Translations under genes and position numbers: made by a program
Assembly (NCBI GenBank): GCA_947448625.1
Contig: CANFOT010000014.1
Location: 1-34,166, forward strand
DNA length: 34,166 nt
Direction of reading: 5' to 3'
From: Burkholderiaceae bacterium
Lineage (GTDB): Bacteria; Pseudomonadota; Gammaproteobacteria; Burkholderiales; Burkholderiaceae
Part shown: piece by piece, positions 8,803-17,338 of the stretch
How positions within the stretch are numbered: position 1 is the first letter of the stretch
Layout: every line of letters begins with the position of its first letter
The notes under the pieces: generated by a model
Seen by the model: only the letters and a program-made list of their open reading frames with translations
Database searches by the model: none
What the model was told of the DNA's origin: nothing

Positions 8803-9713
8803 TTTTGAGCTCCATTCATTGGAGGCGTAATACGTGCTGGGGGCTCACCCCAGATCAAGGTAGATGGTGATTGACTTGCCACACGAGTGAACTCATTTAA
8901 CTGCTCACTTGCCTGACGAAGATTTTCTAGAGTAGCGGTTGTATCTCCCTGCACGCTAGTTACAGTTTGGCGCAAGGAAACCATTGTTGCAACCAATTCA
9001 CGCATCAAAATATTGAGTTGATCTTTATCGGTCACCTTAGCAATGCGCTCCAACAATACATTGAGGTCTTTAACCGAATTAATCAGACCAGCATTATCCT
9101 TTCCATCGCCAGCCATCAATTTATTGAGATTGCCTAAGAGTGCATCAAACTTCTTTTGAGTACCATCCACATCTAAGCTATTCAATGCGCCAATCAACTT
9201 CTGAATACCCGAAATAATTTCATCCGCTTGGTTCGGCATGGAGGGAACTACTGGATATTCCGCCTCCCATGTGTATGGCAGCGGGTTGTATTGAGTGGCG
9301 CTTGGATAGAAATCCAACTCCACATAATTAACGCCCGTAATACCCATGGACTTAATGCGTGCCCGTAGATTGTCCTTGAGATAGATCTGGAGGTTGGTGA
9401 GCTCAACCTTATCACCGAAGATTTGCATCCTAACCACCACGTATTCCCGGCGCTCAGGCATCGGTATTTCTCTTTCATATACATCACCAGACAAGTTGAT
9501 CGAAGTAACTTGACCAATCTTCACTCCTCGAAAACGAACTGCCGCACCAGCATCTAAGCCGGTCACAGATTGCTTAATATACGTTTCAATCGTGAATGAT
9601 TTTTTAAAGAGTTGCCCTGAACCAAAGATCAAGATGATGGTTAACAATGCACCGAGCGCCGCCAGGACAAAAATGCCCAAGCGAAAATAATTGGGATTGG
9701 AGTTATTACTCAT
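8799..9713 (-). CDS. MlaD-like MCE-domain lipid-transport protein
   Basis: This 304-residue protein is anchored by one N-terminal helix (about 12-30). A single MCE domain lies at about 38-118, with the signature VTGLDAGAAVRFRGVKIGQV. A long, mostly helical C-terminal region (about 150-290) probably forms the needle or tail of the MCE hexamer. Family knowledge: MlaD hexamers sit on the MlaE permease and guide phospholipids across the periplasm. At about twice the length of E. coli MlaD, it belongs to the longer class of systems that use an auxiliary lipoprotein instead of soluble MlaC. It overlaps both neighbours by four bases, typical of a tightly coupled operon. Confidence 0.94.
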   Translation of the reverse strand: MSNNSNPNYFRLGIFVLAALGALLTIILIFGSGQLFKKSFTIETYIKQSVTGLDAGAAVRFRGVKIGQVTSINLSGDVYEREIPMPERREYVVVRMQIFGDKVELTNLQIYLKDNLRARIKSMGITGVNYVELDFYPSATQYNPLPYTWEAEYPVVPSMPNQADEIISGIQKLIGALNSLDVDGTQKKFDALLGNLNKLMAGDGKDNAGLINSVKDLNVLLERIAKVTDKDQLNILMRELVATMVSLRQTVTSVQGDTTATLENLRQASEQLNEFTRVASQSPSTLIWGEPPARITPPMNGAQK

Positions 9714-10477
9714 GCTGCGTCCTTGCTCATGATGCGATTGAAGAATTGATGCACTCTAGGATCTTTGCTCGTATCTCGCAAGACCTTAGGGTCACCCTCA
9801 GCAATAATGCCTTTGGCATCTTTGTCCAACATAATCACCTTATCGGCGATGGAATAAATGCTGGCTAACTCATGCGAAACAATCACAAAGGTAAAGCCTA
9901 AGTTTTTCGAGAGATCCAAAATCGTACTATCGAGATCCGCCGAGGTAATCGGATCAAGACCAGCCGAGGGCTCGTCCAAGAACAGAATTTTTGGATCTAA
10001 AGCCATCGCGCGTGCAATCGCCGCCCTCTTTTGCATGCCGCCGCTAATTTCGCTCGGCATATAGGTTTCGTATGGAAGCAAACCTACTAAGTCCAACTTG
10101 CAACGAGCCAATAAATTCATTTGATCTCTAGTGAGCTGGGTGTACTCCTCCATAAAGAGCGTCACGTTATCGAGCAAATTCATGGAACCAAATAAAGCGC
10201 CCTGCTGATACATCACCCCAAAACTGGTCATTATTTTTTGACGCTCGGCACCCTGCGCAGTAGTAATGTTCTGACCTTCGATCAGCACATCTCCAGAGAG
10301 CGGTTGATACAGCCCAAATAAATTTTTCAAAAGGCTCGATTTACCACAACCAGATCCGCCCAAAATAACAAAGATCTCGCCATTCTTAACGGAGAAGTTC
10401 AGGTTCTGTAAGAGTACTTTTGAGCCGTAGCCCACCGTGAGATTTTGAACGTCGATCGCGTTATCTATCGCATCCAT
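9710..10477 (-). CDS. MlaF-like ABC transporter ATP-binding protein
   Basis: This 255-residue cytoplasmic ATPase carries all ABC motifs: Walker A GGSGCGKSS (about 40-48), Q-loop YQQGALFGSM, signature SGGMQKR, Walker B ILFLDEPSAGLDP and the H-loop (IVSHEL). The MlaF/Ttg2A type is indicated by its close match around the signature and by its position between the permease and MCE genes. It powers lipid movement through the MlaE-like permease. Its start overlaps the permease stop by one base, and its stop overlaps the mlaD-like start by four bases. Confidence 0.95.
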   Translation of the reverse strand: MDAIDNAIDVQNLTVGYGSKVLLQNLNFSVKNGEIFVILGGSGCGKSSLLKNLFGLYQPLSGDVLIEGQNITTAQGAERQKIMTSFGVMYQQGALFGSMNLLDNVTLFMEEYTQLTRDQMNLLARCKLDLVGLLPYETYMPSEISGGMQKRAAIARAMALDPKILFLDEPSAGLDPITSADLDSTILDLSKNLGFTFVIVSHELASIYSIADKVIMLDKDAKGIIAEGDPKVLRDTSKDPRVHQFFNRIMSKDAA

Positions 10478-11649
10478 CAGAAACCAGTCCTATAAGAGAT
10501 ATAGGCAAAGATGCCGTCCACTAAAACGATCATGACAATACTACTCACGACCGCACGGGTAGCGGAGATGCCTACAGCTGCCGCGCCCGTACCCGTTTGC
10601 ATACCACGCAAGCAACCCATGGCAGAGACAACTACGCCAAATAAGGTGGCCTTAATAAGGCCTGACAGCACATCCTCAACATCCACAGCGGATAACATGC
10701 CATTGTAAAAATTAATAAAGGGAATGCCATAAATTTGCATCGTCAACATTGAAGAAAAAATGCTGACGATATCGGCAAACAGGGTCAATATTGGCGCCAC
10801 CAATATTCCAGCCAACACTCTGGGTACAACCAAAAAACGAATCGGACTTAAGCCGCCAGTAACTAATGCATCGACTTCGCTATTGACAGTCATAGTACCG
10901 ATCTCGGCAGCAAAAGCAGCTGATGAGCGGCCAGCGAGCAAGATGGCTGTAATGAGTGGCCCCATCTCACGCACAATTCCTAGAGCAGCAAGGGGTCCTA
11001 CAAATGAAACTGCGCCAAATTGCTGCATACCAATGGCAGCCTGAAAGGACAAAATGACCCCTATCAAAAATGCAACCAAACCGACGATAGGCAATGCAGC
11101 AATACCCGCCTCGACGGCGGCATTCACAAAGTCACCCCAGCGAACTTGATTAATGTGGCGTATTGACCAAAATAAGTCGGCAGAAAGGTGGCCAATAAAG
11201 GCAATTAATCCACGGGCATCATCTATTAGATTTTGAGCGGCCATTCCGGTACTCACCACGAAATTCTGCTTTTGCTTTTGGATTGGGACCGGAAACAAAT
11301 TCTGGATTGGGTCGAACTCACCTAAGAGGGGCTGATACTTGGGGTCCAAGCCTTGAATCTCAAATTGACCACCCGACTTTTTTTGCGCCTCTTCAACATC
11401 AATCAAGAAGGCGAATGCTGATCCATCTAGAGAGCTGACTTTTGAAGCATCAAAAATAAGTGAGTGACCTTGAGCATTTCCCTGCCCTAGCCATAAGCTT
11501 TGTTTTTGCCGGATATCAGTCCACACACCCGCCAAGGAATACACATTGACAACACCACTCAATGTGACCTGCGCATGCATTGAGTCCACTTGCGACCAAA
11601 TGGCTGCTGGAGATGGTGAATTCGTGAAATTAGCGTCTGAAATGCCCAT
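10477..11649 (-). CDS. MlaE-like ABC permease with fused N-terminal STAS domain
   Basis: From the ATG at 11649 this is a 390-residue protein. About residues 25-115 form a STAS domain (equivalent to MlaB, here fused), containing LIFDASKVSSLDGSAFAFLI. About 140-385 form the MlaE permease (MREMGPLITAILLAGRSSAAFAAE region, then EVDALVTGGLSPIRFLVVPR). It is the first gene of the six-gene operon. A longer frame starts on GTG at 11691, but that start has no ribosome site and lies against the tRNA terminator, so I prefer 11649. A TATAGT hexamer ends 6 bases before this ATG, which would fit leaderless transcription, but this is weak evidence. Confidence 0.9.
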   Translation of the reverse strand: MGISDANFTNSPSPAAIWSQVDSMHAQVTLSGVVNVYSLAGVWTDIRQKQSLWLGQGNAQGHSLIFDASKVSSLDGSAFAFLIDVEEAQKKSGGQFEIQGLDPKYQPLLGEFDPIQNLFPVPIQKQKQNFVVSTGMAAQNLIDDARGLIAFIGHLSADLFWSIRHINQVRWGDFVNAAVEAGIAALPIVGLVAFLIGVILSFQAAIGMQQFGAVSFVGPLAALGIVREMGPLITAILLAGRSSAAFAAEIGTMTVNSEVDALVTGGLSPIRFLVVPRVLAGILVAPILTLFADIVSIFSSMLTMQIYGIPFINFYNGMLSAVDVEDVLSGLIKATLFGVVVSAMGCLRGMQTGTGAAAVGISATRAVVSSIVMIVLVDGIFAYISYRTGF

Positions 11650-11692
11650 AGGCAAACTATAAGGGATTCGGATGAAAGTGCCGTGAAACACC

Positions 11693-11728
11693 TAAAAAAG
11701 AAAAGGGCCTAGTTTTTAAACTAGGCCC
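11693..11728 (-). terminator. Rho-independent terminator after tRNA-Arg
   Basis: The arms at 11705-11715 and 11718-11728 are perfectly complementary over 11 bp (GGGCCTAGTTT and its complement). Read on the minus strand the hairpin is followed by TTTTCTTTTTT. It lies 9 bp past the tRNA CCA end and just before the MlaE-like gene, so it separates the tRNA transcript from the lipid-transport operon. Confidence 0.93.
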
Positions 11729-11737
11729 TCAATGAGT

Positions 11738-11814
11738 TGGTGCGGCTGGCAGGAATTGAACCCACGACCCCTTGGTTCGTAGCCAAGTACTCTATCCAGC
11801 TGAGCTACAGCCGC
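11738..11814 (-). tRNA. tRNA-Arg(ACG)
   Basis: The 77-nt gene includes an encoded CCA (11740-11738). The 7-bp acceptor stem is GCGGCTG/CAGCCGC. The D arm contains AGCTCAGCTGGATAGAG, the anticodon stem is CTTGG/CCAAG, and the loop CTACGAA gives anticodon ACG (read as ICG after deamination, decoding CGU, CGC and CGA). The T arm is GTGGG-TTCAATT-CCTGC and holds two G-U pairs. The sequence closely follows the E. coli tRNA-Arg(ACG) pattern. Its 5' end is only 18 bp from the greB start on the other strand. An ATTATG at 11825-11830 (CATAAT on the minus strand) is a possible -10 element. Confidence 0.97.
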
Positions 11815-11832
11815 AACAGCCATAATTATGCC

Positions 11833-12333
11833 ATGGAAGAGAAGAACTACATCACACCCGCTGGTCATGAACGTATTAAAAGTGAGCTTTTACAGCTCCT
11901 AAACCTTGACCGGCCTGAGGTTGTCAGGGTTGTGCACTGGGCAGCCTCCAATGGAGATCGCTCCGAAAACGGGGACTACATCTACGGAAAAAAGCGACTT
12001 CGGGAGATAGATCGCCGAATTCGCTTCTTAAATAAGCGTCTCGAATTTGCTGTCGTTGTTGATAATCAGGCCCGAAAATCTGGGGATGCAGACGCCGAAC
12101 AGGTCTTTTTTGGGGCTACAGTGCGTTATGTCAACCTTGAGGGCCTGGATGCAGGTAAAGAAACGACCATCACCATTGTGGGGGTCGATGAGGTTGATTT
12201 GGCGCTGGGTCACGTCAGTTGGGTATCCCCCATCGCTAAAGCTTTGATCAAGGCCCGCCTAGGAGATTGCGTCAAAATCCAGACGCCTACCGGCCCTAGC
12301 GAGATTGAAATCTTGGACGTTCAGTACCAATAA
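11833..12333 (+). CDS. greB: Transcription elongation factor GreB
   Basis: This 166-residue GreA/GreB protein binds the RNA polymerase secondary channel and stimulates cleavage of backtracked transcripts. An N-terminal coiled coil (about 1-75) carries the tip motif NGDRSENGDY, with the acidic pair needed for cleavage. A C-terminal FKBP-like domain (about 80-160) follows. The GreB subtype is indicated by YITPAGHERIKSELLQLL and by YGKKRLREIDRRIRFL, which is longer and more basic than in GreA. The reading frame is open upstream to 11737, but that part is antisense to the tRNA, so the ATG at 11833 is chosen. The gene converges on spoT with only 7 bp between stops. Confidence 0.96.
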   Translation: MEEKNYITPAGHERIKSELLQLLNLDRPEVVRVVHWAASNGDRSENGDYIYGKKRLREIDRRIRFLNKRLEFAVVVDNQARKSGDADAEQVFFGATVRYVNLEGLDAGKETTITIVGVDEVDLALGHVSWVSPIAKALIKARLGDCVKIQTPTGPSEIEILDVQYQ

Positions 12334-12340
12334 CTGAAAT

Positions 12341-14686
12341 TTAACTGACTCGGACTCGGGTCACGCGCATCACATCGGGATTGGAGCGCAAACTCCGCAT
12401 CACCTTAGAAAGATGTAAACGGTCTGACACCTGGATTGTGAAGCGAATGGTGACAGCGTCTTCCTTATACCGGTCATCCATCGACACGTTCATGATGTTG
12501 GAATCTGCCGCAGTCACGCTACTTGCCACCCTAGCCAGAACACCCTTGCCTTGACGCGTATCAATCGCAAGGTCTACCTCAAATTCTCTATTAACCTCTT
12601 TGCCCCACTCCACTTCAACCCACTTATCGTTATCCTTGGAGAGCATTCTGAGGGCTACTGGACAGTCGTTGGTATGGACCTGTAGGCCCTCACCCTTACC
12701 CAGGTAGCCAATGATGTTGTCGCCAGGAATCGGATGGCAGCAGGTCTGGAAACTGATCGAGTTTCCTTCGCGACCATCAACCAAAATAGCCTGACGCTGA
12801 TGATGGTGTGAAGTCACTTCTTGCTCAGGGGAAACCCAGTCAGCGGCGCCCAAGCGCATTTGCTCTGCACCACCCTCATCATCAATCAAAATCTTTAATC
12901 GAATTGCTAGCTCCTGAGCAGATCTTCGGCCCAAGGCAATGTTGACGCAAGCCTCTTCGCGCGTCTTATCGCCAGTCCAATGCAATAACTTCTCCCAGAG
13001 CACTGGGGATAAGAGTCCCGCATCAACCCCTTGCTGACGCAAGGAGCTAGCCAAGAGACGCTCACCTAATTGCAAGGATTCGGCATAGTGCTTGGTCTTA
13101 AGTGAATGTCGAATAGAGGCGCGGGCCTTACCAGTCCTGACAAATGCCAGCCAACCAGGGTTGGGTTGCGAGTTAGACGACGTCACCACTTCAACGATGT
13201 CGCTGTTCTTTAACTCGCTACGCAAAGGTAACTGCATGCCATTAATTTTGACGGCTACGCAAGTGTTACCCAAATCACTGTGGATGGAATATGCAAAGTC
13301 TAAGGCTGTGGCGCCTCGTGGCAAGGCTCTAATCTGTCCCTTAGGAGTAAACACATATACCGCATCAGGGAACAAATCAATTTTGACGTGCTCTAAGAAT
13401 TCTTGTGAATCACCGCTGCTATCCTGAATATCTATCAAAGATTGCAGCCACTGATGCGCTCGGTTTTGCACCTCACTCATATCTGGGGTGCCATCCTTAT
13501 AAGCCCAATGCGCCGCTACACCGGCTTCAGCAACTGCGTGCATATCACTCGTACGTATCTGAAACTCCACGGGCACACCCGATGGCCCTAAAAGGGTAGT
13601 GTGTAAAGACTGATACCCGTTGAGCTTAGGAATCGCAATGTAGTCCTTGAACTTGCCTGGCATTGGTTTGTAAAGGGAGTGCAAGATACCGAGAGCGCGA
13701 TAGCACTCATCAATCGAATGTACAGTCACCCTGAAGGCATAGACATCGAGCACCTGAGAAAAACTTAAATGCTTGCTACGCATTTTGCTGTAAATGCTAA
13801 AGAGTGTTTTTTCTCGGCCCTGCAAGTCAACCTCGAGATTGGCTTTTGCAAAAACCATCCGGGCATTCTGCAAAATCTTCTCAACCATTTCCTTGCGATT
13901 ACCGCGCGCCCGCTTTACCGCCCCCTCAATGACCCTGAAGCGCATTGGCATCGAGTAGCGAAAGCTAAGGTCTTGCAGGTCACGGTAAATAATATTCAGG
14001 CCGAGACGGTGCGCAATCGGGGCGTAGATCTCAATAGTTTCAGCGGCAACCCTGCGACGCTTTTCCATTGGGACGGCATCAAGCGTGCGCATATTATGGG
14101 TGCGATCAGCCAGCTTCACCAGAATGACCCGAACATCTCGCGCCATCGCCATGAACATTTTGCGAAAGCTTTCAGCCTGTGCCTCAGCATGACTTTGAAA
14201 CTCAATCTTGTCGAGCTTGGTTAGGCCCTCTACTAGCTCAGCCACTTTGCTGCCAAACTTACCAACCAAATCAGCTTGAGTACAGCCTGTGTCTTCAATC
14301 ACGTCATGCATTAAAGCCGCCATGATGGATGGAGCATCCAAACGCCAGCTAGCGCAGAGCTCTGCAACTGCAAGGGGATGGGTAATGTAAGGCTCGCCGC
14401 TATGGCGATACTGCCCCAAGTGAGCAGCATCAGCGAAATGAAATGCTGACTTAATCAGGGTAATTTCTTCGGGCTTGAGATAGCCCAGCTTAGAAATTAA
14501 ACCTTCAATAGAAACAACTTGATGCTTTAGTGGCAGCGTTGGCGCAGAGGTAGGGCCAAACAAATGTCGGCTTGACTGAGCCAACAAAGTCGCGATGATA
14601 GAAGACTTATCGCTCTTAGCGGTCTCTCTAGGCGAGACCTGACCTTTGGATTCCGATGTGTTTGGGTCGCCTAAGGGGAGCTCCAC
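12341..14686 (-). CDS. spoT: Bifunctional (p)ppGpp synthetase/hydrolase
   Basis: This 781-residue RelA/SpoT enzyme sets the level of the alarmone (p)ppGpp. The hydrolase HD domain lies at about 85-240, with intact metal ligands (HSGEPYITHP, MHDVIEDT, KLADRTHNMRTL), so hydrolysis should be active. The synthetase domain is at about 290-420 (GREKTLFSIYSKM, AIPKLNGYQSLHT). A TGS domain follows at about 445-510, then helical and zinc-finger-like parts, and a C-terminal ACT domain at about 700-778. It has about 80 residues more than E. coli SpoT, mostly as a low-complexity N-terminal extension of 55 residues. It starts 15 bp after rpoZ; the order gmk-rpoZ-spoT matches E. coli. Confidence 0.96.
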   Translation of the reverse strand: MELPLGDPNTSESKGQVSPRETAKSDKSSIIATLLAQSSRHLFGPTSAPTLPLKHQVVSIEGLISKLGYLKPEEITLIKSAFHFADAAHLGQYRHSGEPYITHPLAVAELCASWRLDAPSIMAALMHDVIEDTGCTQADLVGKFGSKVAELVEGLTKLDKIEFQSHAEAQAESFRKMFMAMARDVRVILVKLADRTHNMRTLDAVPMEKRRRVAAETIEIYAPIAHRLGLNIIYRDLQDLSFRYSMPMRFRVIEGAVKRARGNRKEMVEKILQNARMVFAKANLEVDLQGREKTLFSIYSKMRSKHLSFSQVLDVYAFRVTVHSIDECYRALGILHSLYKPMPGKFKDYIAIPKLNGYQSLHTTLLGPSGVPVEFQIRTSDMHAVAEAGVAAHWAYKDGTPDMSEVQNRAHQWLQSLIDIQDSSGDSQEFLEHVKIDLFPDAVYVFTPKGQIRALPRGATALDFAYSIHSDLGNTCVAVKINGMQLPLRSELKNSDIVEVVTSSNSQPNPGWLAFVRTGKARASIRHSLKTKHYAESLQLGERLLASSLRQQGVDAGLLSPVLWEKLLHWTGDKTREEACVNIALGRRSAQELAIRLKILIDDEGGAEQMRLGAADWVSPEQEVTSHHHQRQAILVDGREGNSISFQTCCHPIPGDNIIGYLGKGEGLQVHTNDCPVALRMLSKDNDKWVEVEWGKEVNREFEVDLAIDTRQGKGVLARVASSVTAADSNIMNVSMDDRYKEDAVTIRFTIQVSDRLHLSKVMRSLRSNPDVMRVTRVRVS

Positions 14687-14701
14687 AACGGAACCCCTGA
14701 A

Positions 14702-14905
14702 TTACAAAGGTACTTTGGTCAACATGTCACGGTCAGTCACACCAGCAGCAACTTCACGCAACGCAACAACAGTTGCTTTATCTCTGGACTCAACACGTGG
14801 GGAGTGACCTTGAACTAATTGACGAGCGCGATAAGTCGCGGCCAATACCAGCTCAAATCGATTTGGAATCGTTTTTAGACAATCTTCTACAGTAATACGG
14901 GCCAT
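14702..14905 (-). CDS. rpoZ: RNA polymerase omega subunit
   Basis: This 67-residue protein starts [20 protein letters not shown] and contains the conserved AATYRARQL segment and the [11 protein letters not shown] helix. Omega helps fold and hold the beta' subunit and, in many proteobacteria, forms one ppGpp site on the polymerase, so its place next to spoT is functionally apt. An in-frame ATG nine codons upstream (14932) exists, but betaproteobacterial omega proteins normally begin [10 protein letters not shown], so I use 14905. It lies 45 bp after gmk. Confidence 0.96.
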   Translation of the reverse strand: MARITVEDCLKTIPNRFELVLAATYRARQLVQGHSPRVESRDKATVVALREVAAGVTDRDMLTKVPL

Positions 14906-14950
14906 GCTGGACTCACTTAAATTTAGCTTCAATACCGATAGGATAACTGA

Positions 14951-15601
14951 TTAGACCCCAAGACGCCTTAAAAGCGCTGGGTTACGAGCCATAATCGGCC
15001 CTGAACGCAGGCGACTGGCCGCAACCACATGGCGCAAGTCAACCAATGCCCTCTCAAAATCATCATTGATCACGATGAAATCCGCTTCATGAGCATGCTG
15101 GAGCTCTAAATGGGCCGCAGCCAATCTTCTCTGAATCGTAGCCTCGTCATCCTGCCCCCGTTTACGCAAGCGTTCCTCTAGAGCCTCAAATGAAGGCGGG
15201 AAAATAAAGATCCACTGAACTTCTGGAATGATTTGACGAATCTGTTGCGCGCCCTGCCAGTCGATTTCGAGCATGACATCACGCCCAGTTTTCATTTGAG
15301 TTTCAATCCAAGCCTTTGAGGTGCCGTAAAAATTACCATGCACTTCAGCATGCTCTAAAAAATTGCCCTGGTCACGCTCAACAATAAATTCCTCTCTGGG
15401 AATAAAGCGATAGTCCTTGCCATCGACCTCACCCGGTCTTGGTGAACGTGTTGTAGTTGAAAGAGAAAGCTTGAGTGCACCATCTTCTTGCAATAAAGCA
15501 TTCACCAAAGAGGATTTACCAGCGCCCGATGGCGCAACGATCATCAACATACTGCCTTGATAGGCAGGAGATAAATTTGCTTTAGGTTTAGGGCTGGCCA
15601 T
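14951..15601 (-). CDS. gmk: Guanylate kinase
   Basis: This 216-residue enzyme phosphorylates GMP to GDP with ATP. The P-loop is APSGAGKSSL (about 24-33). The GMP-binding segment contains STTTRSPRPGEVDGKDYRF, and the lid region carries RLRKRGQDDEATIQRRL. The length is normal for the family, with about 12 extra N-terminal residues. It lies 21 bp after yicC and 45 bp before rpoZ. With spoT downstream, the operon links guanine-nucleotide supply to alarmone synthesis. Confidence 0.97.
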   Translation of the reverse strand: MASPKPKANLSPAYQGSMLMIVAPSGAGKSSLVNALLQEDGALKLSLSTTTRSPRPGEVDGKDYRFIPREEFIVERDQGNFLEHAEVHGNFYGTSKAWIETQMKTGRDVMLEIDWQGAQQIRQIIPEVQWIFIFPPSFEALEERLRKRGQDDEATIQRRLAAAHLELQHAHEADFIVINDDFERALVDLRHVVAASRLRSGPIMARNPALLRRLGV

Positions 15602-15622
15602 GATGATTGATATAAGTAATAG

Positions 15623-16564
15623 TTACTCTAAATTTTGCACCTGTTCACGCATCTGCTCAATGAAGAGCTTGAGCTCTAGGGCGGCTTGTGTGCATTCTTC
15701 AGAAACGGATTTAGAACTTAAGGTATTCGCCTCGCGATTCAACTCTTGCATTAAAAAATCCAGGCGCTTACCTACTGGACCCTTGCCTGCAAGGGCATTA
15801 TCTACCGCTTGAAGATGAGTCTTTAGGCGCGCAAACTCTTCTGCCACATCGATACGAACAGCATAGAGAACTACTTCTTGACGTATGCGCTCCATCAACT
15901 CCGTGCCAGACCCGCCATTACCTTTCCCCTGCTCTTGAGCGGCCAAGGCTTCGGCCAGGCGCTCGGTGAGTTTTTCCTGGTATTGGGCAACATAGGCGGG
16001 CACCTTAGGCTCAATTGTTTTCACGATCTCACGCATCTTGGTGGTGATATTAGTCAAAACTGTTACCAAGGCCTTGCCTTCAGCATGGCGGCTTTCTATG
16101 AGAGCGGCCAAGGCGGCACGTCCAGCCTCAACAGTTGCGGCAATCCAGCCCTCTTCCTCACCCCTAGGCTCAGAAACAATCCCAGGCCAACGCAGAATAT
16201 CGGCAATACGCAGCGCATCCGCATTAGGAAAGGCAGACTGAGCATGTTCTTGAAGGGTATACAAAGCATCCAAACGATCTTTGTTTAGGGCGCCTAATGT
16301 GTGGGGGTTAGCCTTGGCCGCACCAGCCGCTCCAGCATTTACCCTCCAGGCCGCACGAAACTCGACCTTGCCACGGGAAAGGCTTTGGGTAGCCAATTCT
16401 CGTAAGGCAGGCTCAGCCCCGCGACACTCGTCCGGAAGACGAAAGCCCAAATCCAGAAAGCGGCTATTAACAGCCCGACATTCCACTTGCAGATCCGCTA
16501 CAACGCCAGCTCCTAGGGAGACTTGGCGAGAAGCGCTGCCATAACCAGTCATGCTCGATATCAT
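15623..16564 (-). CDS. YicC family endoribonuclease
   Basis: This 313-residue protein starts MISSMTGYGSASRQ, the hallmark N-terminus of YicC/YloC proteins. It has the family N-terminal domain (about 1-165) and the C-terminal DUF1732 domain (about 225-313, including VAEEFARLKTHL and GKRLDFLMQELNREANTLSSKS). YicC proteins have been reported as endoribonucleases in RNA turnover. A longer frame from 16591 adds nine unconserved codons and would leave 5 bp to rph, so 16564 is preferred. It heads the yicC-gmk-rpoZ-spoT run and is divergent from rph, the arrangement also seen in E. coli. Confidence 0.93.
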   Translation of the reverse strand: MISSMTGYGSASRQVSLGAGVVADLQVECRAVNSRFLDLGFRLPDECRGAEPALRELATQSLSRGKVEFRAAWRVNAGAAGAAKANPHTLGALNKDRLDALYTLQEHAQSAFPNADALRIADILRWPGIVSEPRGEEEGWIAATVEAGRAALAALIESRHAEGKALVTVLTNITTKMREIVKTIEPKVPAYVAQYQEKLTERLAEALAAQEQGKGNGGSGTELMERIRQEVVLYAVRIDVAEEFARLKTHLQAVDNALAGKGPVGKRLDFLMQELNREANTLSSKSVSEECTQAALELKLFIEQMREQVQNLE

Positions 16565-16596
16565 AGGGACATTGTAGATCTTTAGGACCATACCCC

Positions 16597-17328
16597 ATGA
16601 CCAAGCCCAACATCACCCGCCCAAGTGGCCGCGCCCCATCCCAATTACGTCCCGTGAGTATCGGCCGCGCCTTTACCAAGCACGCAGAGGGCTCCGTCTT
16701 AATTGCCTTTGGCGACACTAAGGTTTTATGTACTGCCAGCGTTCTAGAAAAAGTGCCTCCGCATAAAAAGGGGTCTGGCGAAGGTTGGGTTACAGCGGAA
16801 TATGGCATGCTCCCCCGCTCCACCCATACCCGCAGCGATCGCGAGGCAGCGCGTGGCAAACAATCTGGTCGCACCCAAGAAATTCAGCGCCTGATCGGTC
16901 GCGCAATGCGCAGCGTATTTGATTTAAAGCTACTAGGTGAGAGAACCATTCATCTTGATTGCGATGTTCTGCAAGCGGATGGTGGAACTAGAACTGCCTC
17001 CATTACTGGCGCCTATGTTGCGGCGCGCGATGCGATTAATACCCTCATCGCGAGCGGCGCACTCAAAGCAGACCCCATCATCGACAGCGTTGCTGCAATT
17101 TCAGTAGGTATTTATCAGGGTGTACCCGTCTTGGATTTAGATTACCCAGAAGATTCATCTTGCGATACTGATATGAATGTCGTGATGACAGGCAAAGGCG
17201 GCATGATTGAGGTCCAGGGTACTGCTGAAGGCGCGGCATTTTCACGCACGGAATTAAATGCCTTACTAGATCTTGCCGAAGAAGGTATTCGTGATTTAAC
17301 TCAGCTGCAAAAAGAAGCATTTAAATAA
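16597..17328 (+). CDS. rph: Ribonuclease PH
   Basis: This 243-residue phosphate-dependent 3'-to-5' exoribonuclease trims tRNA 3' ends. The family blocks are clear: [15 protein letters not shown] at the N-terminus, the RNA-binding [20 protein letters not shown], and the catalytic core [22 protein letters not shown] (phosphate and metal site). The length is normal and there is no sign of the frameshift known from E. coli K-12. It starts 32 bp from the divergent yicC and is followed after 10 bp by rdgB, so rph-rdgB-hemW is probably one transcript. Confidence 0.97.
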   Translation: MTKPNITRPSGRAPSQLRPVSIGRAFTKHAEGSVLIAFGDTKVLCTASVLEKVPPHKKGSGEGWVTAEYGMLPRSTHTRSDREAARGKQSGRTQEIQRLIGRAMRSVFDLKLLGERTIHLDCDVLQADGGTRTASITGAYVAARDAINTLIASGALKADPIIDSVAAISVGIYQGVPVLDLDYPEDSSCDTDMNVVMTGKGGMIEVQGTAEGAAFSRTELNALLDLAEEGIRDLTQLQKEAFK

Positions 17329-17338
17329 AGGTTTAATT

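Noticed and set aside
11737..11832. N-terminal extension of the greB frame beginning VRLAGIEPTTPW
   Set aside because: This part is read antisense through the tRNA-Arg gene, a well-known source of false N-termini. GreB homology begins at the ATG at 11833.
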